The position numbers and the translations under genes are program-made. Shown one piece after another: positions 23,846 through 30,619 of a stretch of DNA of 33,793 nt (position 1 is the stretch's first letter; each line of letters starts with the position of its first letter). The stretch comes from Collinsella sp. Lineage in GTDB: Bacteria > Actinomycetota > Coriobacteriia > Coriobacteriales > Coriobacteriaceae. The stretch lies in contig DXLP01000011.1 in NCBI GenBank assembly GCA_019414645.1, positions 27,722 through 61,514 on the forward strand. The letters are read 5' to 3'. The notes beneath the pieces were generated by a model. It was not told the DNA's origin and did no database searches. It saw nothing but the letters and a program-made list of their open reading frames with translations.

Positions 23846-24166
23846 TTAGAGTCCAGCTGGCCAGCGACAGGCGGCCAAGTCGACGTGCATGGAATCGGTA
23901 AACGCCACGCCCTCCCCCATTAAGAGCTCGCGCTGAGCATCGGGACCGCCAAAGGCAAAGCCCTCACAGATACGGCCGTCGGCAAACACCACGCGATGAC
24001 AGGGAATTTGACCAGGGCGTGGGTTGCTATGCAGCGCATACCCCACATAGCGTGCACTTCGCGCGCGACCGGCGAGCAGCGCCACCTGACCGTACGTGGC
24101 GACCATCCCCTCGGGGATCTGCTCGACCACCTCATACACCTGCTCAAAAAAGCCCTCAGACGCCAT
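23846..24166 (-). CDS. MGMT-type DNA-binding domain protein (alkyltransferase-like)
   Basis: The 106-residue product consists only of the C-terminal domain of O6-alkylguanine-DNA alkyltransferases. TYGQVA (24-29) and the helix with RARSARYVGYAL are followed by the active-site motif PCHRVV (55-60, Cys56). The separate N-terminal domain of Ada/Ogt is absent, as in alkyltransferase-like (ATL/YbaZ) proteins. ATLs usually have Trp in place of the cysteine, so this one could still be a transferase. AAGGGAG lies 6 bases before the ATG at 24166. Longer in-frame extensions would run back through an intergenic repeat and are rejected. It lies downstream of degV on the same strand, beyond a large palindrome. 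Confidence 0.85.
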   Translation of the reverse strand: MASEGFFEQVYEVVEQIPEGMVATYGQVALLAGRARSARYVGYALHSNPRPGQIPCHRVVFADGRICEGFAFGGPDAQRELLMGEGVAFTDSMHVDLAACRWPAGL

Positions 24167-24200
24167 CGCTCGCTCCCTTCTCCGCATTAACAGCATAAAG

Positions 24201-24290
24201 AAATGATCCCTTGGGGACGGAGGAAAACGGATCATTCGCGGCCTCCGTGCGGTCGATGATCCGTTTTCCTCCGTCCCCAAGGGATCATTT
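24201..24290. repeat. paired TGATCC repeats forming a 35-bp-arm palindrome (degV terminator)
   Basis: Bases 24201-24235 and 24256-24290 are perfect inverse copies of the 35-base TGATCC unit, separated by 20 bases. Each unit also has its own 8-bp hairpin (ATGATCC type). The pair lies 14 bases past the degV stop and should form a very stable structure in either direction. It occupies most of the space upstream of the MGMT gene. Confidence 0.8.
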
Positions 24291-24303
24291 GTTGGCAGGT
24301 TGG

Positions 24304-25158
24304 TTAGTTGGCGGGCTGGAAGAAGGCTACGGCTACGGCACCGGGGCCTACGTGGGTACCGATGGTGGCACCGATGGTGTGAACGGGCAGCTCGCCCTCG
24401 GTGTGGCCAGCCCACAGTGCCGCGCTGTCCTCGATATACTTCTTGAGCACCGCATCCGAAAGGCCCGTATAGCCGAGCGCCAGCGGCATGGAAAAGTCGA
24501 TGCCGCCCGCCTTTTCGACCTTTTGGTTCAGCAGGTTGCGGCCGTTCTTGGAACCGCGCGCCTTTCCCAGCTGCACAATCAGACCGTCCTCGGCAGCTAC
24601 CACGGGCTTTACGTTGAGCAGCGTACCCACGGCGCCGGCAGCAGCAGACAGGCGACCGCCGCGCACCAGGTACTCCAGCGTCTCGAGCAGGCCGATAACC
24701 ACCACGCGGTCGCGCACGGCCTCGACCGCCGCCGCGATCTGGGCCGCGCTACGGCCCTCGTCCACCAAGCGCAGCGCATACTCAACCAGGATGCGTTCAC
24801 CCAGGGTGACGTTGTTGCTATCAACCACGTACACATCGCCGCCCGGCGCCTCGGCCAGTGCGGTACGGGCGCTCTGATTGGTGCCCGAGAGCTTAGCGCC
24901 CACGGTAATAATCACAGCCTCATCGCCGGCTTCGCGAACCTCGGCGATAGCCTGCGAAAACGCGTACGGGTTAACCTGACCGGTCTTGGGCAGTTCATCG
25001 CGCTCCACGAGCATCTCGTAAAAGCGCTGGTGATCGATGTCGACGCCATCCATGTACACATCGGTTCCAAAGGTGACGGACAGCGGCAAAACGTCCAGTG
25101 CCGGGTGCTCGGCCGGCGACATATCGCTTGCGGAATCGGTAATAATGCGGACGGACAT
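24304..25158 (-). CDS. DegV family protein (fatty-acid-binding)
   Basis: A 284-residue cytoplasmic DegV-fold protein. Family members bind a fatty acid and, as FakB, present it to the kinase FakA for phosphorylation, feeding host fatty acids into phospholipids. The N-terminal ITDSASD (6-12), TVGAKLSGTNQSA and the C-terminal HTIGATIGTHVGPGAV are the characteristic ligand-pocket segments. The ATG at 25158 has AAAGGA 7 bases upstream. No fakA is present here. The neighbouring MarR gene, 119 bases upstream on the same strand, may regulate or be co-transcribed with it. FakB function is an inference from family. Confidence 0.9.
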   Translation of the reverse strand: MSVRIITDSASDMSPAEHPALDVLPLSVTFGTDVYMDGVDIDHQRFYEMLVERDELPKTGQVNPYAFSQAIAEVREAGDEAVIITVGAKLSGTNQSARTALAEAPGGDVYVVDSNNVTLGERILVEYALRLVDEGRSAAQIAAAVEAVRDRVVVIGLLETLEYLVRGGRLSAAAGAVGTLLNVKPVVAAEDGLIVQLGKARGSKNGRNLLNQKVEKAGGIDFSMPLALGYTGLSDAVLKKYIEDSAALWAGHTEGELPVHTIGATIGTHVGPGAVAVAFFQPAN

Positions 25159-25277
25159 AGCGAATCCTTTCTTGCGCAGGTCCCGCGCAGGGAATTTTGA
25201 CAGCAATGCCCCGGCACGGTATACACGCTCAAACGGGACGATGCAGTTGTTAATGGGAAGCAAATGCCTAGGCGGCC

Positions 25278-25727
25278 CTACAGCTCGCGCAAGGTGTTGA
25301 GAATCGTACGCAGCGACGCATACATCTGCTCACGCTGCTCCACGCCCATGGCCTTGCCGGTGGTGTCGAGCACTTCACGAATAATGCAATCGGCCTCGTT
25401 CATGCTCTCGCCGCCCAACGTGGTCAGGCGAACCGGGGCGCGATACTTAACGGCGGCATCGCCCGAATCGTCGACTTCGACGTAGCCGCCCTCCTCCAGA
25501 TGCGCCAGCGTGCGCGAGACGGCAGCGCGGGTCACGCCAGCCATGCGGGCGAGGTCGGCACCAGTCAGGCCGTCCTTGCTGCGCTCAAGATAGTACAGGC
25601 ACATGATGTCGGAGCCCTTAAGGCCCAGCCTTGCGCCCTCAGATGTCTTAATGCGCTGGATCTCCTTGTAGAGTCCGCTGATCAGTCCGACAAAGTCCTC
25701 GAAACGTGTCTCGTCGCTCTGTTGCAT
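25278..25727 (-). CDS. MarR-family transcriptional regulator
   Basis: A 149-residue winged-helix regulator. Helical dimerisation regions at both ends frame a MarR-type DNA-binding domain (about 35-105): GLTGADLARMAGVTRAAVSR as recognition helices, then the wing around VEVDDSGDAAVKYRAPVRLT. MarR proteins usually repress nearby genes and release DNA on binding small ligands. Its nearest same-strand neighbour is degV, so lipid-related control is a reasonable guess. An AAAGGCGG sequence lies 9 bases before the ATG. Confidence 0.88.
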   Translation of the reverse strand: MQQSDETRFEDFVGLISGLYKEIQRIKTSEGARLGLKGSDIMCLYYLERSKDGLTGADLARMAGVTRAAVSRTLAHLEEGGYVEVDDSGDAAVKYRAPVRLTTLGGESMNEADCIIREVLDTTGKAMGVEQREQMYASLRTILNTLREL

Positions 25728-25830
25728 GGGAGACGACCGCCTTTCGCTTGCATAATGCTAACGGGTAAACATCTTAGCCGTACCCAGCGACCGCAAGCCC
25801 CGCACGCCCTATTTGTTAACTCATCAACAT

Positions 25831-25873
25831 AAAAACCACCACAAAGGGGACAGGCACCTTTGTGGTGGTTTTG
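25831..25873 (-). repeat. AACCACCAC hairpin repeat, copy E
   Basis: The perfect stem AACCACCACAAAGG / CCTTTGTGGTGGTT has loop GGACAGGCA on the plus strand. On the minus strand it follows the B3/B4 gene stop by 27 bases and ends in TTTTTATG, so it can terminate that gene, with the loop in reverse sense. Confidence 0.9.
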
Positions 25874-25900
25874 ACCGGCGAGTATGATATGCAGAAGTTG

Positions 25901-26620
25901 CTACAACCCCACGCGGGGATTGTCGCGGGTCACAAGCGTCTTAACGACAACCGTCGCCCCCAGATAGCGCTCAAGCAGCTCGGCCAAGCGATCGATAGCG
26001 ACCTGACAGTCCCCCATGCGCTCGGGCTCTACGCACTCAATCGCCAAAAACGCGTCGGCCGAATCGTCGGATAGAGCCGTTCGAACGCCGTCGCGCCAGT
26101 TCCAGCAGCGGCACACGGCACCTGCATCGTCAATGTAGGCAAGCTCGCCGGGCAGCGTCGGGTCATCCGCTTCCTCGCCAAGCGGCAGGAACGCATCCCC
26201 GCCGTCGGTCACCTTCAAGCGAAGGTCCCCCTCAGTCGCATGCGGATCCTCGCCTCCCACGGGCAGTGCATAGGACAGCGACACCGTGTTATAGATATCC
26301 ACCGCGGGCGTAATGTGACCCACCGGCTTGCCCTTGAGCACGCGCTTGAGCAGGTTCTCGATTGAACAGCGCGCGCCCTTTTTGGTCTTGAACAGACGAT
26401 AGGCCTCGCGCCATGCCTTGACCGGTGCGTTCTCGCTGATTGTATCGCTGGTCAGATGACGCTCCGCATCGATATTGGCACGGTCGAGCAGCGCCGCTAT
26501 CGCGTCCACATCCTCTTGAGGTATCTGGGCCGCGGGCTTCATACCCTCCACGACCACAACACCGACCGCTGCCTGAGGAAACAGCTCCCAAAATGAATCC
26601 TCGGCAATAAAGCTCTTCAT
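25901..26620 (-). CDS. B3/B4 tRNA-binding domain protein
   Basis: A 239-residue cytoplasmic protein built around a B3/B4 domain (about 85-225), the fold found in the phenylalanyl-tRNA synthetase beta subunit, where it edits mischarged tRNA. Recognisable parts are NLLKRVLKGKPVGHITPAVD, YNTVSLSYALPVGGEDP and the closing CVEPERMGDCQVAIDRLAE. Stand-alone versions are widespread, and their substrate is generally unproven. The ATG at 26620 has AAGGGAG upstream; 14 extra in-frame codons before it are rejected. The gene has a promoter and a long leader containing an intrinsic terminator just before the start, implying attenuation. A repeat copy ends it. Confidence 0.8.
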   Translation of the reverse strand: MKSFIAEDSFWELFPQAAVGVVVVEGMKPAAQIPQEDVDAIAALLDRANIDAERHLTSDTISENAPVKAWREAYRLFKTKKGARCSIENLLKRVLKGKPVGHITPAVDIYNTVSLSYALPVGGEDPHATEGDLRLKVTDGGDAFLPLGEEADDPTLPGELAYIDDAGAVCRCWNWRDGVRTALSDDSADAFLAIECVEPERMGDCQVAIDRLAELLERYLGATVVVKTLVTRDNPRVGL

Positions 26621-26664
26621 ACGTGCTCCCTTCACGATTCGCGCCCGAGCGAGGGCACCCAAAC

Positions 26665-26722
26665 AAAAAGCGCCCTTACGACGGCCACCTTCAAAGTCCT
26701 ACGGTGCCGCCACAAGAGCGCT
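26665..26722 (-). terminator. attenuator-like terminator in the leader of the B3/B4 gene
   Basis: On the minus strand AAGCGC-t-CTTGTGGCGGC-ACC pairs with GGT-g-GCCGTCGTAAG-g-GCGCTT, using wobble pairs, followed by TTTTTG. It ends 45 bases before the ATG and lies downstream of the gene's own promoter, so it should act as a conditional terminator rather than end pckA. Confidence 0.65.
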
Positions 26723-26728
26723 TACGCT

Positions 26729-26750
26729 GCCCCCATCCGGAGAAGGGGGC
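26729..26750 (-). promoter_or_regulatory. first leader hairpin upstream of the attenuator
   Basis: GCCCCC and GGGGGC form a 6-bp all-GC stem around a 10-base loop. It is the first structure in the predicted leader transcript and may be part of a ligand- or tRNA-sensing fold. I cannot assign it to a known riboswitch class. Confidence 0.4.
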
Positions 26751-26764
26751 GATATGTCAGGCGT

Positions 26765-26793
26765 ATTGTAACCCGAGTCATCCGCGCGAGCAA
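26765..26793 (-). promoter_or_regulatory. promoter of the B3/B4 gene
   Basis: The minus strand has TTGCTC, a 17-base spacer and TACAAT, a good sigma-70-type match. The -35 box overlaps the edge of repeat copy F by two bases, so the repeat contributes to the promoter. Confidence 0.5.
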
Positions 26794-26833
26794 AACCACC
26801 ACAAAGGTGCCTGTCCCCTTTATGGTGGTTTTG
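26792..26833 (-). repeat. AACCACCAC hairpin repeat, copy F (terminator of pckA)
   Basis: Arms AACCACCACAAAGG / CCTTTATGGTGGTT with one mismatch. The loop is TGCCTGTCC on the plus strand, so in the sense of pckA it reads GGACAGGCA, and TTTT follows. It begins 15 bases past the pckA stop. Confidence 0.9.
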
Positions 26834-26847
26834 GGTCTGAGGCGACG

Positions 26848-28518
26848 CTAGTGGCGGAGCCCCAGCAGGCCGCGTCCGCGATGACGGGTGTCGGCGTGCA
26901 CCTGAGCGTGCGGACCGGCGGCCTTGACGGACTCGGGCAGGTGCGAGTACTTCTTCTCGAAGTTCTCCTCGAACATCACGGCCAGGTTGTGCGCGGCCTC
27001 GTCGTAGCGAGCGGTGTTCTGCCAGTACTGGCGCGGCACCAGAATGCCGTCGGGCACACCGTGGCACGTAGTGGGAATGTCGACATTAAAGATATCGTCG
27101 TGCACGAACTCGCTGTCCTCGATGGTACCGTCGAGGGCGCGGGCCACCAGGGCGCGCGTGTAGGCAAGCTCGATTCGATGACCCACGCCGTAGCCGCCAC
27201 CGATCCAGCCGGTATTGACCAGGTACACGCGGGTGCGACCGTCGGCGATACGCTCGCCGAGCATCTTGGCATAGACCATGGGATCGAGCGGCATAAACGG
27301 CTCTCCGAACAGCGAGGAGAACGTGGGCGTGGGCTCGGTGACGCCGACCTCGGTGCCAGGAATCTTGGCGGTGAAGCCCGTCACAAAGTGATACATGGCG
27401 GCGTCGGCCGTCAGGCGCGAGATGGGCGGCAGCACGCCAAAGGCGTCGCAGGTCAAAAACAGCACGACGCTGGGAGTAGTGCCCATGCCCTTGGTCCACG
27501 CGTTGGGGATATGCTCGACGGGATAGGCCACGCGCGTGTTGTGCGTAATCGAAATATCATCGTAATTGGGCTTGCGGCCCTCGTCGAGCACCACGTTTTC
27601 GCAGATGGCGCCAAAGCGAACGGCATTGAAGATCTCGGGCTCATGGAACGCATCCAGGCCCTCGCACTTGGCGTAGCAGCCGCCCTCGATGTTGAAGATG
27701 CCCATGTCGGACCAGCCGTGCTCGTCATCGCCGATCAGCAGGCGCGTGGGGTTGGCCGAAAGCGTGGTCTTGCCGGTGCCCGACAGGCCAAAGAACACCG
27801 CAGTCTCGTGCGTGACGGGATCCATGCTGGCCGAGCAATGCATGGGCAGTACGTCGTCCTCGACGGGCAGCAGGTAATTCATGACGCTGAAGATGGACTT
27901 TTTGATCTCGCCGGAGTAGCCGGTACCCGCGACCAAAATCACGCGCTCCTGGAAGTTGATGACCACGGCGGCGCTGGAGTTGAGGCCCTTGATGGCGGGA
28001 TCGCACTGGTAGCCCGGCGCGGCGAACACGCAGAAGTCCGGCTCGCCGGTGCGCGCGATTTCGCGGGCGAGCGGGCGGGCGAGCATCTGCTTAATGAAGA
28101 GTGCCTGGCTGGCGCGCTCGCAGGCGACGAGCAGTCGGCGCGTGTGGTTGCGGTCGGCGCCAGCCATGCCGCGGGTGACGAACACATCGCGCTCGTTGAG
28201 ATAGTCGACGATGCCGGCCTTGATGGCCTCATAGCTCTCGAGCGGCAGCGGGCGGTTTACGGCGCCCCAGGCGATCTTGTCGTGCACGTCGGGCGTGTCG
28301 GCGATAAAGCGGTCGTTGGGCGAACGTCCGGTACGCTCCCCCGTCTCGATCACCAGCGCGCCGTTGGAGGCCATGCGACCTTCGTTGCGGCGGACGGCAT
28401 GCTCGACGAGCTCGGCTGCCGGCAGGTCAACCAGCAGGCGGGGCTGGTTCTCGGCGGGGTCTTCGACCAGCGTAATGCCAAAGTTGGACAGAACTTCTGC
28501 AGGGGTAACACCAGGCAT
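26848..28518 (-). CDS. pckA: phosphoenolpyruvate carboxykinase (ATP)
   Basis: Interconverts oxaloacetate plus ATP with phosphoenolpyruvate, CO2 and ADP. In anaerobic gut bacteria it often runs towards oxaloacetate. Its 556 residues fit the ATP-type family. The phosphate-binding loop is GLSGTGKTTLS (244-254), the metal site LIGDDEHGW (261-269) and the oxaloacetate-side segment ERTGRSPNDRF (61-71). The start at 28518 has AAAGGAGG 4 bases upstream, while longer frames run into intergenic DNA. Repeat copy F ends it. A perfect 16-bp palindrome lies 75-90 bases upstream and may be an operator. Confidence 0.96.
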   Translation of the reverse strand: MPGVTPAEVLSNFGITLVEDPAENQPRLLVDLPAAELVEHAVRRNEGRMASNGALVIETGERTGRSPNDRFIADTPDVHDKIAWGAVNRPLPLESYEAIKAGIVDYLNERDVFVTRGMAGADRNHTRRLLVACERASQALFIKQMLARPLAREIARTGEPDFCVFAAPGYQCDPAIKGLNSSAAVVINFQERVILVAGTGYSGEIKKSIFSVMNYLLPVEDDVLPMHCSASMDPVTHETAVFFGLSGTGKTTLSANPTRLLIGDDEHGWSDMGIFNIEGGCYAKCEGLDAFHEPEIFNAVRFGAICENVVLDEGRKPNYDDISITHNTRVAYPVEHIPNAWTKGMGTTPSVVLFLTCDAFGVLPPISRLTADAAMYHFVTGFTAKIPGTEVGVTEPTPTFSSLFGEPFMPLDPMVYAKMLGERIADGRTRVYLVNTGWIGGGYGVGHRIELAYTRALVARALDGTIEDSEFVHDDIFNVDIPTTCHGVPDGILVPRQYWQNTARYDEAAHNLAVMFEENFEKKYSHLPESVKAAGPHAQVHADTRHRGRGLLGLRH

Positions 28519-28592
28519 GGGGCCTCCTTTAAAAACGCGGCACGTAGACGCGGCGCGCACTTTACTCACGTAAAGCCCGTTGTACCCGATAT

Positions 28593-28608
28593 GCAAAAAC
28601 GTTTTTGC
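28593..28608. promoter_or_regulatory. 16-bp perfect palindrome upstream of pckA
   Basis: GCAAAAACGTTTTTGC is perfectly symmetric about a central CG, the geometry of LacI/GalR-family operators. The adjoining minus-strand TTGCAT could be a -35 box with a weak -10 17 bases on, so a bound protein would block pckA. It does not fit the CcpA cre consensus exactly. Confidence 0.45.
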
Positions 28609-28658
28609 GGCAACGGCGAAGCACCCGCCCAACGGTCAAAAATCGCACGCAAGCGGCC

Positions 28659-28743
28659 TGGTCATTGGGGACGCTCTTGAACAGGCAATAACCAAGGAGT
28701 GTCCCCAGATGCCGGAACATAAGGAACGTCCCTAAGTGCCGAC
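28659..28743. repeat. GGGGACGCTC / AAGGAGTGTCCCC repeat
   Basis: GGGGACGCTCTTG (28667-28679) pairs with CAAGGAGTGTCCCC (28693-28706), allowing a wobble pair. It is followed by TGCCGG, AAGGAACGTCCC and TGCCG, in the same order as at 15719-15778. The first half matches 7714-7775. Confidence 0.65.
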
Positions 28744-28809
28744 TACTGAATGGCGCCGCCGACAATATTGAACAACCTGTTCAAAAACACGAGCAAACGC
28801 CGTCGTGTC

Positions 28810-28815
28810 TATACT
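28810..28815 (+). promoter_or_regulatory. -10 box of the flippase-like gene
   Basis: TATACT lies 28 bases before the TTG start. No good -35 is visible at the right distance. The dyad TTGAAC-aacct-GTTCAA at 28768-28784 lies where a regulator could compensate. Confidence 0.35.
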
Positions 28816-28843
28816 AGAGCGCAGCAATAGAAAGGACTCCGCC

Positions 28844-30424
28844 TTGAGTAACACGCCCCTCGATAGCATCCGCCGCGCCATCGCCCGCCGCAATGGCGTC
28901 GCCGACCCCGCCGTAGCGAGCAGCGGCACCGCAAAGGCCCAGGGCGGACGCATCGAGAACGGCCTCTTCCCTGCCTCGCACACCGCCGAAGAGCTCGCGC
29001 GCATCCAGGAGCTGAGCCAGCGCAACGCCGGCGGGCCCGATAGCGGCCAGGCCACGCGCCGTCGTCGCGAGCGCGATCGCGAGCCCGGACCCATCCACCG
29101 CATGGTCAATGCCTGGTGGAACCGCCTGCTCGGAGCCGTCTACGGCGGCGGCTTCTCCACGCAAGAAGCCGAGTACGAAGATCATGCCACCCGTCGCGAC
29201 TACCTTTGGAATACCCTGGGCACCGCCGTATGGGGCATGGCGTTTCCTCTGCTCACCATCGTGTCCACGCAGCTCGTGGGCGCCGAGGAAGCCGGCAAGT
29301 TCTCCATTGCGTTTGTCACCGGCACGCTCATCATGATCGCGTGCAACTACGGCGTGCGCAATTTTCAGGTCTCGGACATCGACGAGAAGGCGTCCTTTGC
29401 CTCCTACCAGCTCAACCGCTGGCTTTGCGGAGCATTCGCGCTGGCCTGCGGCCTTGCATACAGCAGTGCCCGCGGCTACGACGCGCAGATGGCAACGATC
29501 GGCCTGGGCGTCTACCTGTATAAGGTGATCGACGGCGTGGCGGACGTGTACGAGGGCCGCCTGCAGCAGGCCGATAAACTCTACCTGGCCGGCATGAGCC
29601 AAACGCTGCGCTCCGTCGGCGTCATCGCGGTCTTTAGCGTGGCGCTGTTCCTTACGCGCAGCATGCCCATCGCGGCCATGGCCATGGGTGTCACCGCCAT
29701 CGTCTCGCTCGTGCTGGTCACCGCGCCGCTGGCCCTGCTCGAAACCGAAAAATCGCGTCGCGTGAGTCTGCGCGAGGTCGGCCACCTGTTTGTCCAGTGC
29801 GCCCCGCTCTTTGGCGCACTGTTCCTGTTCAACCTCATCGAGAGCATGCCCAAGTTTGTGATGGAAGGCACGCTGGCCTACAAATATCAGCTGTACTTTA
29901 ATGCCCTGTTCTTTCCGGCGCAGGCTATTTTGCTGAGCATTGGATTTGTCTATAAACCGCAGCTTTTGCGTCTGTCGAGCATTTGGGCGAACCCGCGCAA
30001 ACGCCGCCGTTTTGACTTAATTATTGTCGCCGTCATGGCGCTGATCGTGGTCATCACCGGCGCATGCGCCGCGTTTATGGAAGGCCCTGGCATCCCCATC
30101 ATGAGCTTTATGTACGGCCTCAGCTTTGAGCGCTACCGCACATTGGCGCTGCTGATGGTCGTCGCCGGCGGCGTAACCGCGGCCATCGATTTTATCTACG
30201 CCATTATCACGGTGCTGCGCCACGCCGGCGACGTCACCAAGATTTACCTCATCTGCTTTGCCGTGAGCGTGGTGCTCCCGGTGATCCTGATCAACCTGCT
30301 GGGCCTGATGGGCGCCGTCGTGAGTTACCTGGCTATCATGGCCCTGCTGCTGGTGCTGCTGATTGTCGAGTACGCCCACATCCGCCAACGCATCGAACGC
30401 GACCGCAACCCATACGGCGCCTAA
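28844..30424 (+). CDS. polysaccharide flippase-like membrane protein (MOP superfamily)
   Basis: A 526-residue membrane protein with 12 or so helices beginning near residue 110, resembling Wzx-type lipid-linked-saccharide flippases of the MOP superfamily. The order of helices and segments such as RRDYLWNTLGTAVWGMAFPL and VGAEEAGKFSIAF at the first helices fit that group. A 90-residue, Arg/Ala-rich N-terminal tail precedes them, longer than usual and probably cytoplasmic and disordered. The start is TTG at 28844 because AAAGGA lies 9 bases upstream; a possible GTG at 28805 would overlap the -10 box. It may export glycans started by the TagO-like enzyme 8 kb away, which is only an inference. Confidence 0.8.
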   Translation: MSNTPLDSIRRAIARRNGVADPAVASSGTAKAQGGRIENGLFPASHTAEELARIQELSQRNAGGPDSGQATRRRRERDREPGPIHRMVNAWWNRLLGAVYGGGFSTQEAEYEDHATRRDYLWNTLGTAVWGMAFPLLTIVSTQLVGAEEAGKFSIAFVTGTLIMIACNYGVRNFQVSDIDEKASFASYQLNRWLCGAFALACGLAYSSARGYDAQMATIGLGVYLYKVIDGVADVYEGRLQQADKLYLAGMSQTLRSVGVIAVFSVALFLTRSMPIAAMAMGVTAIVSLVLVTAPLALLETEKSRRVSLREVGHLFVQCAPLFGALFLFNLIESMPKFVMEGTLAYKYQLYFNALFFPAQAILLSIGFVYKPQLLRLSSIWANPRKRRRFDLIIVAVMALIVVITGACAAFMEGPGIPIMSFMYGLSFERYRTLALLMVVAGGVTAAIDFIYAIITVLRHAGDVTKIYLICFAVSVVLPVILINLLGLMGAVVSYLAIMALLLVLLIVEYAHIRQRIERDRNPYGA

Positions 30425-30619
30425 TTCGAATCAATTTGAAGAAAAGAAACGTCGATGTTTTGGCACCGACAGCGAGCAGTCTCGAAGTGCCTCAGGTTGG
30501 CGCGAAAGAGGAGCGACGCGTACTTCCGTACGCGAGCGACGGTTTGAGCGACAAGATGGGGTGCTTCGGGGCTGCGCAGCGTCAACGTGGCCGCCGTTCG
30601 GTAGAACGGCGGAACAAAG
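30425..30619. other. structured intergenic stretch
   Basis: This gap lies between convergent genes. It contains the hairpins GCGTAC-ttcc-GTACGC (near 30530) and CCGCCGTTC-ggta-GAACGGCGG (30592-30613), plus a looser pairing of CGAAGTGCCTC (near 30482) with GGGGTGCTTCGG (near 30560). It has no T-runs typical of terminators and no open frame with a ribosome site. Confidence 0.4.

Larger units (their letters stand above)
28519..28843. other. divergent control region of pckA and the flippase-like gene
   Basis: These 325 bases hold the palindrome at 28593, a repeat element (28659-28743), a TTGAAC-aacct-GTTCAA dyad (28768-28784) and a TATACT -10 box (28810-28815). No gene was found. Confidence 0.6.

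Noticed and set aside
11144..26833. CRISPR-like array from the recurrent AACCACCAC repeats
   Set aside because: Copies are dispersed one per gene gap, are palindromic throughout, have no regular spacers and no cas genes nearby.
28591..28610. CcpA cre site at the pckA palindrome
   Set aside because: The cre consensus TGNAANCGNWNNCA does not align with the centre and edges. A generic LacI-type operator remains possible.
26623..28680. 685-residue open frame antisense to pckA
   Set aside because: A shadow of the conserved PEP carboxykinase frame. It runs through repeat copy F and the leader region, and no ribosome site supports it.
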